A stretch of 64,000 nt of DNA, from the NCBI GenBank assembly GCA_019009955.1, contig CM032229.1, forward strand, positions 82,035,001 to 82,099,000, read 5' to 3'. A program made the translations under genes and the position numbers. The notes beneath the pieces were generated by a model. That model was not told where the DNA came from. It made no database searches and saw only the letters and a program-made list of their open reading frames with translations. The DNA is from Riptortus pedestris. Lineage: Eukaryota > Arthropoda > Insecta > Hemiptera > Alydidae. The first letter of the stretch is position 1, and every line of letters starts with the position of its first letter. Of the stretch, positions 22,487 to 33,447 are shown one piece after another.

Positions 22487-23922
22487 CACTGATGGCAGTT
22501 TATTTAAATCTTTCCAGCAGCTAACAACTCGAAAATGGTGTCATGAAAATGAAATGTTTCGACAATCGCATCATGATTACAGTCGCAATAGCTAAAAGTT
22601 TTGAAATGTTAAAATATTTCAGGCAAATTGCACTTTCAAAGCGAAAGTCCCATCGTCATTGTGGTTCATTTTGTGCCATCGTTAAATCCCAGCAATGTCT
22701 TGCCAAAGCAACAATAATCACTTCAAATTCTGGACGGTCGAGGAATTGTCATCTTCTTCGTGTTTATGCACTACGCTGACTAGATAGTCCATATAATTTT
22801 GCGTATTTCTAACAATTATTCATGTCGTGATTTCCCTTTCAAACTATAAACTCAAGGTTAAACCATCGGAGAGTGATGGCAAAGGTATACTAATAGAAAA
22901 GTCGGCTTATTCTTTAGTATAAATATAAAAGGGGATTGATGGATTGGCTTGAAGTAGGAGAGGGGTTGTATTTGCATAGGGATAAAGAAACATGCCACAA
23001 AACATCAAACAGAGCAGCGGCCCATGCTAAAGAGCACATATACAATCCTCAGGGAAAACAAATCCTCTGTCAATATTTTATAGACGTCTGACTGAATTAG
23101 GTCAACCTTTCTTTTATAAGTGCTTCCTTTATCTTTCTAAGACCTGTGTTGCTTTATTTTTTTCACGTCTTTTCTAGGAGAAACCACTTACTGCTTATAT
23201 ATTCAATAGTATAATTTCATTTATAATATAATTTTACGATGTTTAAAGCTTTTCATTTCTGATTTACGTAATAACAAAATAATTTCAATAATTCATAAAA
23301 ACAAATCAAAAATGAATTACGAATAGTGGATCGTAATGTGATCGACTCAGGCTTCGTCCTTGCGATTACTGATTTTTAATTATGAGTGCATTTTACATAA
23401 ACGTTTTTCTAATTGGTACTTCTTGAAGTTTATCTACACAAAATAAAAATGCTCCCCATTCGGAGGGAATGTAGAAAATAAATAAAAAAGGTGATCATTA
23501 AGAAAACAGAAACAAAACATGTGATACTATTAATACTACTCTTCATTAGGGATAATCGATATACTTTTATTTCATGACGTATCGATATAATTCAGCTGAC
23601 TTTGTAAGCCGTCATTTTTAAGCCATTCTCCGACTGGTACGGCTAGTGGAAGGACATAGTGAAAGGTGTAGCCCTTATTAAGTTGCTTTTATGTTGTAAT
23701 TCTCCTGTGAGACGTCAGATGGACGCGAAACTAGTTTAGAAATAAAAATGATTTGAATAGTCATTGGAAGTTTTCATTTTTGGTTGACCTTCATAGATTA
23801 GTTAAGTAAAATGATTAGTACAATGGCAGACATTAGCCAAGATTTTGAAACAGATTTTGCGAAGATTTGAAGCACTTTTTTAAATGACCTATTGATGCTG
23901 GGGCTTTTTTTGTGGGGGGGGG
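22482..23922. other. Unassigned
   Basis: No gene or repeat family is recognised in about 1.4 kb. A G-run at 23913-23925 leads into the next SINE. Confidence 0.4.
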
Positions 23923-24141
23923 GGGCTCAGGTTAGCCAAGTGAGTTAAAGCGTTGACCTTAATCTCACATGTTAAATCTAGAGTGGTGAGTTCGATTCTC
24001 ACCTGGACGGAGGACTTTATTTTGTGACGGAATTCATTAAATAAAATTCTTAGTTCCACCTTGGCTAGAAGTGGGTGGTAACCAGTAGATAAACCGTCAA
24101 AATTAGACTTATTTGTAAAAAGTGGACGTTAATAAATAATG
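23923..24141 (+). repeat. tRNA-derived SINE (family S1), copy 4
   Basis: It has a G-rich leader, box A-like GGTTAGCCAAGTGAGTTAAA, box B GAGTTCGATTCTCACC, GGCTAGAAGTGGGTGGTAAC and AGTGGACGTTAATAAATAA. T-runs preceded by C on both sides (23904-23911 and 24144-24153) may be the target duplication, but homopolymers make this weak. Confidence 0.85.
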
Positions 24142-26065
24142 TTCTTTTTTTTTAATCAAAAATCGTTAAAACCATATGGGACATATTCTCTACTTAAAAA
24201 AGTGTTTTGAAAAAAAGTATGACCGCAGTAGCATCATATATTCTATGCAATATTTTTATGTTTGTGGGAGTTTGAGGCAGAAGGCAGAAAATGTTGTAAA
24301 CCTGTAATCAGCCCATATTGATTTGTATACTACAGCTTTGTTGTAGTAGCATAATGAGCAGGTTAATAAATAATAATAATAAATCACTGGTATTATTGTA
24401 ACTAATATCATATATTATATTATATTTTTGTAATTATTAGATAATTAGTTCTTTGTTAATTTGATGTAAGTGGGAGGTGGAAGTGCTCATAGAGGGCTTT
24501 GTGATTTCAACAAAATTATAAAGGAAACCAAATTTTTTCTTCCTCCTCTTTATTGTGATGATGTATTATTCGTACTTCTAAATTGTTTTCTAAATAATCT
24601 AAATCCCACAAAGTATCTGAGGAAATACATGTAAAGAGATTTATAGAGCTATTCGCACAAATTCTAAGGATTTACAAACATGTTGCATCAATTTCCAGAT
24701 GAGCTATATTGTTGTTGTTTTTTTCTCTCTTCGCTGTCTGAATATAGAACGCTGTAAACTAAGACCATCTTCATCACTGGCAAGCCAAGAGCTGCTTGCT
24801 TCGCAAATGGAATGGGGAATATTTCGCGATATATTCGCAAGGAAACTGGTGTTTTTGCGGAGAATGACGAGCATGTATAAAAGGCAGCCAGCACGATCTC
24901 ACAGTCCCTCATTCCGCTTTATCCTTTAGAGCAGCCGCTCTCAGCCTAATCCTATTATAAATTTTTAAACAAGACTGTCGGTCCGATGCGGCGGCACAAA
25001 AGCCGTATACAGATAGTCTGGGCTGTTGGACGTGAATAGACGTTGCTGGCGGGGCTTCCCTCTACCACAGTAAATATGGCCTATCTTAGGGAACCGCTCT
25101 GACGTTTGATAACAACTTTGTACCCCCACCCCCTCAACCGACACTGTATCTCATGAATTTATTTTTATCCCTTCAGCCGAAAACCACCCTAAACGCCCTT
25201 ATTTTTCTGTAAAATGTTGCCGATAAAGGGGGAAAAAAGAAAGGGGAACAAAAAGCTAACAAAAAGCCGCATCAACTCCTGAAAAGAGAACAACAATACT
25301 GTTTTAACTAGTCCCCTTTGCATATATAATGGATATACGATAAAACAGTAGGAATTGTAAAATTATCAAAGAAGAGATAAGTACGTTTTTTAATTAAATG
25401 TTGAATGGCACTTCTTTATTCATAAAAAAAAAACATACAAACGGTCCTATGAGACCCTCAGTCATGTTCGGCCAAACAGAACGATCGGTAGATACGATAC
25501 AATTTGGTCCTTTTACTACCATGGTTATGTGCAAACCTCTTTCTGGGTCTGCCTCTCTTCCTCACTCCACACAGTTCGTCTCTCTACTATAGTCCAACCT
25601 TGGCTTCCAATCCACTATCAGAGAAACACAACCTACAACATTGTCAAGATCGTTTGCTTCTATGAAAGTAGACACTTGTAACTAAAGCACGTCATGTCCC
25701 TGAGAGGACAGTTAAAAGTTATGCTATAACATACTGAGACAACCACAACTTTCTATATAAGCAGAGTACTACAAGGATTTTTAGTCGTCCATTTAATGTT
25801 CATTTACGTCTTTGTAAGAAATTTGACGCATTGTAGTATTACTACGATAGATTCTACACAAATCTCAAAACAAGGTTTGAAGACTGATATTTTTCGTCAG
25901 TATGCATATTAACACATTTAGTCTCTAATACACTCTATTTCAATTTATAATTATTCTTTGACTTATTTGTAATTATAATTAAGTATTTATACTGCTGAAT
26001 GGAATTAATAATTATTTGGGGTAGATAGTGAATTTGTATTTGCATTTCTAATTTATATATTAATA
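24142..26065. other. Unassigned
   Basis: No coding domain is recognised. A moderately GC-richer stretch lies at 24700-25230 with overlapping short frames on both strands (74-76 codons) but no motif. AATAAT at 24376-24390 after GAGCAGGTTAATAAATAA resembles a SINE tail. Confidence 0.4.
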
Positions 26066-26844
26066 CTAGATAACCCGGCAAACGTTGTTTTGCCTTATAA
26101 ATTATTTCTAGTTTCTAGATAAATTCTAGTGTAGACAAAAAGTAACTTACTTATTATAAGTGTGTATGTGGTATATGCGTGAAATAGGCATGGAGCGCTA
26201 TGAACGATAAGGGAATATAAAAATAACAAACGCCAAACAATATTATTTTTAAATTATTATAGTTTATTTCTTAAAATTATATCACATATTAATTACGACA
26301 GTAACATTAACAAATAACATCAATCTTTTAATGCTATAGCGTGAACAATATTTTTTGATAGCCCATCTTTAGCGAGCACAAACAAACTGGATAGTTTACC
26401 TACTCGAGAGCATGCTACGTACAATTGCCCCTGTGAAAAACATGGTGTACTCAAATCTAAGCCACTACAAAAAATTTTAGATTTGCCATAAGCTAAGGGA
26501 AATTTTAATCGAAGTACAGTTAAAAACACTATTATTGATCAGTTATCGTGCGAGATGATAATGATTAAATTACTAAAATGGCTATAAAAAAATAATAACT
26601 TAGGGTTGTATGTATTTTTTAATGCCACATTATAAAAATATAAAAACAAAAAATTTCTTCCAAAAATTAAAAAAAAAATGTTAAGGGTGAACAACCCTTA
26701 TCAATTAGGGGTATGAAAAATTGATACTAGCCGATTCTCAGACCTACTGAATTTATACGCATATAAAATTTGGTAAAAATCGGTAAAGCCGTTTCGGAGG
26801 AGTACGGTAACTAACATTGTGACATGGAAATTTTATATATTAGA
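26066..26844 (-). mobile_element. Internally deleted Helitron, both ends present
   Basis: On the minus strand the element starts TCTAATATATAAAATTTCCA at 26844 with A before it. TAGTTACCGTACTCCTCCGA and AACGGCTTTACCGATTTT follow, text typical of Helitron 5' ends. It ends with the hairpin GGCAAA-ACAACG-TTTGCC (26082-26099), then GGGTTATCTAG at 26066 followed by T. The A|T insertion site, 5'-TC, 3'-CTAG and a subterminal hairpin meet all the structural criteria. The C-terminal part of the helicase survives inside. At about 780 bp most of the Rep-helicase gene has been lost. Confidence 0.85.
26320..26529 (-). pseudogene. Helitron Pif1-like helicase, C-terminal fragment
   Basis: The 69-codon frame reads VLRLKFPLAYGKSKIFCSGL, DLSTPCFSQGQLYVACSR, VGKLSSLFVLAKDG and LSKNIVHAIALKD before a stop. 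HGQLYVACSRVG (here SQGQLYVACSRVG) is the conserved motif VI region of Pif1-family helicases, which in Helitrons lies at the C-terminus of the RepHel protein. The upstream SF1 motifs and the Rep nuclease are missing. The normal FPLRLAFAMTINKSQGQT stretch is shortened by deletion to FPLAYGKSK. It lies at the expected place, just before the element's 3' hairpin. Confidence 0.85.
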
Positions 26845-27160
26845 TAATGCTGATAAAAATATCTGTTCAAAGTTTTAGCAATGATATATTTTGTTTTTAA
26901 ACCGCTCCAGTCCAAAAAATTGTATTTATTTATATTTTCTTTTTTGCTGTACAATTGAAGATAATTTTAATAAAATGAAAGACTAGTTACTATTGAAGTC
27001 CAGAAGGAAAGTCCACTGGGATTATGTTAAGCCCATCAGTCTACGAATACGATTCATACCATGTCCTTCGAGTTTAACGGGGGTTGTACACGTCTCGTTG
27101 CTCAGAATGCAAAATAATTTCACAAGTCAATATCAAAGGCGGAAAATATTCTCTAAATGT
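26845..27160. other. Unassigned
   Basis: Spacer between the Helitron and a CT/TA array; nothing recognised. Confidence 0.4.
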
Positions 27161-27181
27161 CTCTCTCTCTCTCTCTCTCAG

Positions 27182-27260
<79 letters not shown>
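27161..27260. repeat. (CT)n then (TA)n compound microsatellite
   Basis: CT run 27161-27207 with one CAG interruption, then TA run to about 27260. Open frames on both strands across it are repeat artefacts. Confidence 0.95.
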
Positions 27261-27262
<2 letters not shown>

Positions 27263-27446
27263 CACGGGATATGTGGAGTCTCCTACTTTTATCGGACACA
27301 TTATTTCTGATCTGAGAAATTTATAATATTCATAAAATAATAAATGAAATCTTTAGTCTTAATGAGTAATTTAAGAAAAAAAAAGTTTTTTTTTTTACAT
27401 AATCATATGAATTTATTTAGAAAAATGGTATAAAATTGAAATATTA

Positions 27447-28578
27447 TTATAAATTAGTATTTTGTCGACCACCATTAGCCCTGATCACTGAGGCGATCCT
27501 GTTTGGCATTGAGTCGACCAAATTTTTTATTATTTCGTCACTAATCTCCTCATTCCAAACATTTTTGATCGCTTGCTTCAACTCATCTTTATCCTTAGGC
27601 TTCGTAATATTAATTTTTTTTCTTTATTATCATCCACAAGTTTTCAATGGGATTTAAATCTGGGCTATTGCCTGGCCATGGTAGCGTGAAGATCTTGTTT
27701 TCTGTTAAAAACTGCTTTACCTATCCAAAAACACAATGGTAAAGGCAATAGAAAATAATGTATCTTACAGCTAACATATTTTTTTATATAAATAAATAAT
27801 TAACTTACCGATTTGGCTCTATGGCATGGAGCAGAATCATCTTGAAAAATGAAGTCTCTGCAGTGTGTAAGATGAGAATTCATTGAGGGAATCAAACTCT
27901 CTTCCAAAATTTTCTTATATTTTTCTGCATTAACCGGACCTTCTATGAAGTTCATTTTGCCAATTCCAAAGTAGGAAAAACATCCCCAGACCATCACACT
28001 TGCTGGATGTTTCACTGTTTTTAATGTACAAGATTCTTCAAATCTTTCATTTGGCCGACGTCGAACGTAGGGAGAACCATCAGAACTGAAGATGTTGAAC
28101 TTACTCTCATCTGAAAACATCACTTTCCTCCAGTCATTGGATGTCCAAGTTTTAAAATTTATTGCCCAATTTAGCCGAGATTGTTTCATTTTTTTGTTAA
28201 GAAATGGTTTTTTGCTGGTTTTCTTGCCCATAAACCTTTTTCTCTTAACCGTCTGCCCGCTGTTTCTCGACTTGCTTCTGCTAAATTGCTATCTGCTAGA
28301 TCTCTAGATATATCCTTAGCAGCTTTGAAGCGATTTTCTAGAGATAATCTCATCATCATGCGATCTAAACGCTCATCCGTCTTCCTTTTCCTTCCAGTCC
28401 CTTTTTTTCGCTCGGTAGATCCATGGGAATTATTTTTTTTTATTATTCTGACCACAGTGGATTGGTTGCACCTCACCCTCTTTGCTATCTCACGAGAAGA
28501 CATTCCAGCTTCAGCAAATGCCACTATTTTAACTTTTCGCTCATAAGACATTTGTTTGAAATTCAGTCTATTGGACAT
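27447..28578 (-). pseudogene. Tc1-like transposase with one intron, two frameshifts
   Basis: The start MSNRLNFKQMSYERKVKIV is at 28578. A bipartite HTH region follows (GMSSREIAKRVRCNQSTVV; RKRKTDERLDRMMMRL; KDISRDLADSNLAEASRET). The DDE core follows: VMFSDESKFNIF (first Asp), MVWGCFSYFGIGKMNFIEG, FIFQDDSAPCHRAKS (second Asp), and WPGNSPDLNPIENLW (Glu). The spacing of 34 residues from the second Asp of DD to that Glu gives the DD34E signature. The frame is interrupted at 27721-27808 by an 88-bp stretch with GTAAGT donor and TTGGATAG acceptor; removing it joins AKS to VKQFL in frame. Two homopolymer length changes break the frame: 28208-28213 and 27614-27621. The stop is at 27447-27449. Otherwise the product is nearly full length (about 345 residues), so decay is recent or the shifts are sequence errors. 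No TIRs were found. Confidence 0.9.
27721..27808 (-). other. Intron in the Tc1-like transposase gene
   Basis: 88 bp, donor GTAAGT at 27808-27803 and acceptor GGATAG ending at 27721. It is A+T-rich with a pyrimidine-leaning stretch before the acceptor. It lies between the second catalytic Asp and the Glu. Splicing keeps the phase across the join, which supports a real intron over an insertion. Confidence 0.8.
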
Positions 28579-29744
28579 AATAATAGGAAATAATATGCTT
28601 AATGTTGGATTACTTGGGCACAACTGAGCTATGAGTCACTGATAACATCTCTCTCTAATACTAGTAGGTAAACAAATTCATTCCAACAGATTGTATAGAC
28701 ATTTAGGATGAAAAAGATAACAATCATAGGTGATGCAATTTCTATGACCATGACTGTATATGCATATAGATTGTTACCTCTTTGTTCTCAAGCAGTAATC
28801 CAACCCAAACTTTATATTCATCTTGTATGCAGAAAAATTAAGATCTAGTCCCTTAACGGACTGAATCGACTTCCTCTATTATCAGTAGAATCGGAAATCA
28901 TATTGTGAAATGAAAATTATATTATATTATATTATGTTATTTGACAATTTTATCGAAAATTAAATTTACTACAATTACTGGTATTTTCAATTTTTATCAA
29001 GGCTAAAAAGATTCTGGCGATTTTATTGTTTTGAAAAAAGTAGTAATTCGTGGCCTCACATGACATAATTACATATAAAAACCTTCAAATCATCACAGTA
29101 GACAAAATACAAAGTGCGATGTAAAAGTAATTGTAATTTTTTAAATATCTATAAACATGTAGATTAGATTTTCTGTGGAGGGATCGCGAGTTTTTATTTT
29201 ATTAATTAATGGAATTATCGATTCGTTTAATATATTTACTATTAACTTTAAGTGTATTTAGCCTGATTCATTCGTCTAAAATTGGATATCTTGTTGACTT
29301 TTTTGTTTTGCAGTTAGTCGATGTTTAAAAGTGAGTCCAAATATAAATACTCAGTATATACTTGAACATAATTAAATGGTAAGGTGGTATTATTTAACAT
29401 TTTCCTAGTTGTATTTAAAAAGGCCAAAACCTAAAGATAGTCATGAATTATGTTACCTATAGATTGATAAATAGATATTTTATATATTCCTATGTTTACA
29501 AACATGTTGCAAAGATGCTGGCCAATTATTGTTAGTATGGTTATTAATATAACTTCTTAAAAAAATGTATAAATAAAATAATGGTAATTTCTAAAATACA
29601 AGTGAACAGCATATACGTTGGCATGTATCAATAGCTCATAATTTACTGTAAATGCACATTAATTCATTCTTTTTTAATGTATAAATAAAGATCAGTTTTC
29701 TGACATATCAAATTAACACAAATCTTTTCTAAGATTTATACAAA
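28579..29744. other. Tc1 flank and unassigned sequence
   Basis: Sequence beyond the transposase start should include its left TIR, but no inverted match to the region below 27447 is visible. The remainder is A+T-rich with TATTA repeats near 28920 and no genes. Confidence 0.4.
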
Positions 29745-30006
29745 CAGAATAATAATAATAAGTACAATTGCATATAATAAATAATGTGCTGATTATTGTT
29801 GTTTAAGCACCCCCGTAAAAATAATAAAATTCTTTCTTTTATACTGTTAACTTTCACAGACATTTTATAAGAAACAGGAAAAATTTATTTTGACTATTGT
29901 AATCCACAATGTTTACCAATGATAGGTATTCACTTTAAGGCACTATATATTTGTCAAGGAATTTTACCTTGTGAGATATAAAACTGGGGCATATACAACA
30001 GTAAAT

Positions 30007-30921
30007 TACGAGACTACGTATAGGTCATTCTTTCCTTACCCATGGTTACCTATTTCAAAAGAAAAGAATGCCTAACTACAATGTGTGTAATGCTCCGCTT
30101 ACAATAAAACACATACTAATAACTACATACTACTGCAAAAGACGTGACCATCTAAAGATCCCTCATGACTTACACGACTTACTTACTGAAGGTAGCCCAC
30201 ACATACCCATAATACTCCAACATTAACATGATATTAACATATACTCACAAATTTAGAATTGTTACATTTTAAAATCCTTTTTAATCCTTCTTAAATTAAA
30301 TATTTTAAATTCCAGCTAAACCGTTTTACTGTATGTTTATGTGTGTGTATGTGCGCATGTGTATGTGTGTATTTGCGTGCGTGTGAGTGTGTGTGCCTGC
30401 ACGCGTGGGTGTGCGTGTGCATGCGAGCGTGAGTGTGTATGCATGTTTGTATGTGTGATAAAGAAAGTGAGAGCAATATGATTGTAAATATTTTAGGTGT
30501 TAGAAATCTTCATTTTATTTACATACTAATTTATATTTATTTGATTTTAATTTAGTTTTTATCCATAGAAATTATATAATTGTTTACGTAATTTTATAAG
30601 TCTTTACAGTTTTTGTTTTTGAACTTAATGTTTTGTTTTTGTTTATTTATTTTATTTGTTATTTTGTGTTTATTGTTGTTTTTCGTTGTTTTGTTATTTG
30701 ATTGCGTTCTATTATTTAGTTGAGTTTTATTTAGTTGTGTTTCGTTATATTGTTGCGTTCTGTTATTTAGTCGAGTTGTGTTATTTGTTTGCGTTCTTAT
30801 TTTGTATTATTAAATATTTTCTTGTTTCTATTTTCATTTTGTATTTTGTTTATATAAATTGTTTTTGTTGTTCTTTTATGAGCAATATCGCCTCTCTGCG
30901 AACGCTCCAAAATAAATAAAT
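30007..30921 (+). mobile_element. Retro-insertion of unknown type in the LINE, with target duplication
   Basis: The insert is flanked by AACAGTAAAT (29997-30006 and 30924-30933; 12 bp if one mismatch is allowed), sequence that occurs once in the intact LINE. It ends with AAAATAAATAAA, a poly-A-like tail, so it went in by target priming in the + orientation. It holds a degenerate TG/CG-rich tract (about 30337-30460) and a T-rich tract with repeats of the type GTTATTTAGT (about 30600-30830). An 87-codon frame at 30656-30919 runs through these repeats. No tRNA boxes or known domain are recognised. Confidence 0.7.
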
Positions 30922-30946
30922 ATAACAGTAAATGATTCAAATGTAC

Positions 30947-30949
<3 letters not shown>

Positions 30950-31016
<67 letters not shown>
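30950..31016. repeat. (TA)n array expanded inside a LINE coding sequence
   Basis: The TA run lies exactly where the intact LINE has AAAATATATTTACC (about 63697-63710); flanking codons match on both sides. Confidence 0.95.
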
Positions 31017-31019
<3 letters not shown>

Positions 31020-31239
31020 CCACCATTTACATGCCTCTCCAGTTTTTATAATTTTAGTCATGTTTCTGTAGGATAATTTTAAATATTCACTAGACGAAAT
31101 CCTTATTTGACTGGTAGTTTTATGTTATATATGTTTGTGTGAAACGTTAGATAATTATAATAAAACTATACCAGACATAAATATGGTTCGAATGATTGAA
31201 CTGAAATTGAAATATTTTCCCTTAATTCTTAACCTTAGA

Positions 31240-31276
31240 AAGAATGCTAATTGCGCAGCTCCTGCGTAAGAGACTT
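31240..31276 (-). repeat. Family B left-terminus fragment
   Basis: TGCTAATTGCGCAGCTCCTG then CGTAAGAGACTTTT is a mutated form of the family B left end in reverse (TGCTTAGTTTACGCAGCCCC then TGCGTGACGGAC). Only the terminus is left. Confidence 0.55.
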
Positions 31277-31384
31277 TTAAAGTTTTTTGTATAATGTTAC
31301 CAATGTAGTTTTTGCTTATTGTTCCCAAGAAAGAGCATATGATGCCCAAATAGATGACAAGTGTTCTTATTAACACCCTCTGAG

Positions 31385-31588
31385 ATTATTATTATTATTT
31401 ATTAACGTCCACTTTTTGCAACTCAGGCTAATTGTGACGGGTTATCTACAGGTTACCGCCCTTTTCTAGCCAGGGTGGGACTTAGAATATTATTTAATCA
31501 ATTCCGTCATTAAATAATTTCCTTTGCCCAAGGGTGAATCGAGCTCACCACTCTAGGTTTACAATGGGAGATTAAGGACAACGCTTTA
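31385..31588 (-). repeat. tRNA-derived SINE (family S1), copy 5 (minus), head partly lost
   Basis: In reverse: an ATTATT tail, TTTATTAACGTCCACTTTTT, GACGGGTTATCTACAGGTTA, CTTTTCTAGCCAGGGTGGGA, then box B in reverse (GGTGAATCGAGCTCACC). The box A end is cut at CAACGCTTT (31588). Confidence 0.85.
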
Positions 31589-32672
31589 TGAGATTGACAA
31601 ACATATTTCAACATGTGACTGAAGTTGTGCAATAGCTGAACTTTGGTCAATTTATTTTTTTCTTCTCGAGTACAACTTAATAAATGAACTCCCCATTTTG
31701 GGGAGGAAATATTAAAGGAGTAGTGGTGAAAGAAGAATGGAAGAAAGAGAATGGAATGTTTTGTATTGTAGGTGTGTGGAGAAGAAAAGAGGTGAGCAAC
31801 GCACTGTTCACACCAAAAGGCGATTGTTCTCTTTGATGAATGGGCAGGCCCCGATGACAGATGGCCGACCACTTAATCGGAGAGAGTGCCCTGGACCTCT
31901 TCATTATCTGTCATCAGCTCCTCAGCCCAATCCGTCGTCTGTCTCGATTTATAGGCATCATGCCATCATTTATACCATTATAACTACGTCACCAACAATC
32001 CTAGTTCATTTCATAAATCAAGGCACGGGATTTTTTTTTTTAGAATTTCATTCATTTTTCCTACCTTTATTAATATGAATTAGGAAAAAGTCGCCCAAAT
32101 TGCTGATGATTTGAGAGTGAATATTGAACTCCTGACAAGGTAATTTAAGTTTTTATTTAAATCCACTGATGAACAGTAAAAACTTACGGAGAAAGAGGTT
32201 GTACTAAGTAATATATATTTTACTTCATATTTTATGGCAAGGGTCCAAACTTTTCCATAATTATTTTCAGGTCCAACCTCTCTTGAAAATGCCCTACATG
32301 TTTCCTGGCTTACTTGCCACCTCTTCTGGGGCTATCCTTTTTCAAAACAAAATATAAAATATTAATAACACTAATTTAACTAATCCCTTAATAATTCTTT
32401 TGTTAGTTAATGTATTATTAGGTGCCTAGATCTATGATATATTTATTAAATCTAATTATAGATTGCTACTTACATTTCTGTTGTGCTCGTTTCCCTCTTA
32501 TATTCGTTACGACTGAGGAGGTAGTTGATACTGAGGTTCCCGAGGTAGGTTAAGTCAGCTGACTACAACTCGATTATTTTCACGTCAATTTTGAACTTGA
32601 TTATTTCACGTTTTAATTTAAAATCGATCAATCTAAGATGAAATGTTATAGAATATATGATTCAGGTATTTA

Positions 32673-32677
<5 letters not shown>
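31589..32677. other. Unassigned
   Basis: Overlapping open frames on both strands near 31510-32078 (75-120 codons) share the same bases, show no domain, and partly run into the SINE. I do not regard them as genes. Confidence 0.4.
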
Positions 32678-32744
<67 letters not shown>

Positions 32745-32790
32745 ATCTATCTATCTATAAATATATATAGTGAGTGTGTGTGTGTGTGTG
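32678..32790. repeat. (CT)n, (CTAT)n and (GT)n compound array
   Basis: CT run to about 32741, CTAT repeats to 32757, then GT run at 32773-32791. Confidence 0.95.
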
Positions 32791-33382
32791 TGCATGTATG
32801 AGGAACAGGTCTTAAGTTATTTACTTGAAAACAACGCCTTTTCGCCCTAACGTGATATCATCAGGTGCTAACATCTATGTTTGAACCTTGCACCTGATGT
32901 TGGCACGTGTTTACAAGACCAGTTACCCAGATCTGCACTTTCACATTCAGCATCCATACTGACTATATTTATTATTTTTCTATGATAGATAGTTCCGACT
33001 GTTTAAATTTCTTCTTCTCAATTTCAGAAAAATAACTACAATTCTATTTCATTTTTGTTACAGACGGAACAAACCCATTGATTCTCTGATCTACCTATTG
33101 TATAATTCAAATTTAACAATCCCCCTCTAGCCTTCATTATTGGCTTATAGTATTAATGCTGGACTTATTACATATATAGTTACTGATTTCTAGATTTAAA
33201 TTAAGGTTTTTATAATTGCTACGAAAATTTGAGTGGTGTGCCTTAAAAAACATTTCTTCAGTGGATTCTAATTTTAATTTTTTAAGTATGACATCTATTT
33301 TCTTGTATAAATGGCCTCGTTCATTAATCCATCCAATCCTCCTAGGTATTTTTGGCTAATATTTTCCAGATTTAACAGATAT
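32791..33382. other. Unassigned
   Basis: The text CATCAGGTGCTAACATC and GCACCTGATGTTGGCA (32872-32917) forms a loose inverted pair. Nothing else is recognised. Confidence 0.35.
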
Positions 33383-33447
33383 GTATATATACAGTTTTAT
33401 TTATTATGTATTTTCGTCATCTCCTGGGTAGGAAAATCTGCTAAATG
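33383..33447 (+). repeat. Family B right-end fragment with internal deletion
   Basis: ATGTATATATACAGTTTT, then TTTTCGTCATCTCCTGGGTA fused to GGAAAATCTGCTAAA: the right part of family B with the segment between the GGGTAGG and GGGAAATCTGC motifs removed. Confidence 0.65.

Larger units (their letters stand above)
29745..31165 (-). pseudogene. LINE fragment, second copy of the 62-64 kb element, split by two events
   Basis: Two blocks match the C-terminal coding part of the element at 62031-64000. 31165-30922 matches about 63555-63735 (CACACAAACAT, CAAATAAGGATTTC, ATTTAAAATTATCCTA, TATAAAAACTGGAGAGG), and 30006-29745 matches about 63730-63985 (AAAATTCCTTGACAAATATA, ACCTATCATTGGTAAACATT). The reading MTKIIKTGEACKWW followed by TA-coded residues corresponds to the CCHC knuckle IIKTGEVCKWC. 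A TA array has replaced a few bases of that codon stretch, and about 0.9 kb of other DNA sits between the blocks. After the coding end this copy reads a stop where the 62-64 kb copy is still open. Confidence 0.88.

Noticed and set aside
28092..28546. Plus-strand open frames of 71 and 121 codons
   Set aside because: Exact antisense shadows of the Tc1-like transposase on the minus strand.
31510..32078. 120- and 113-codon frames on opposite strands
   Set aside because: They overlap each other and partly overlap an S1 SINE; no domain is recognisable.
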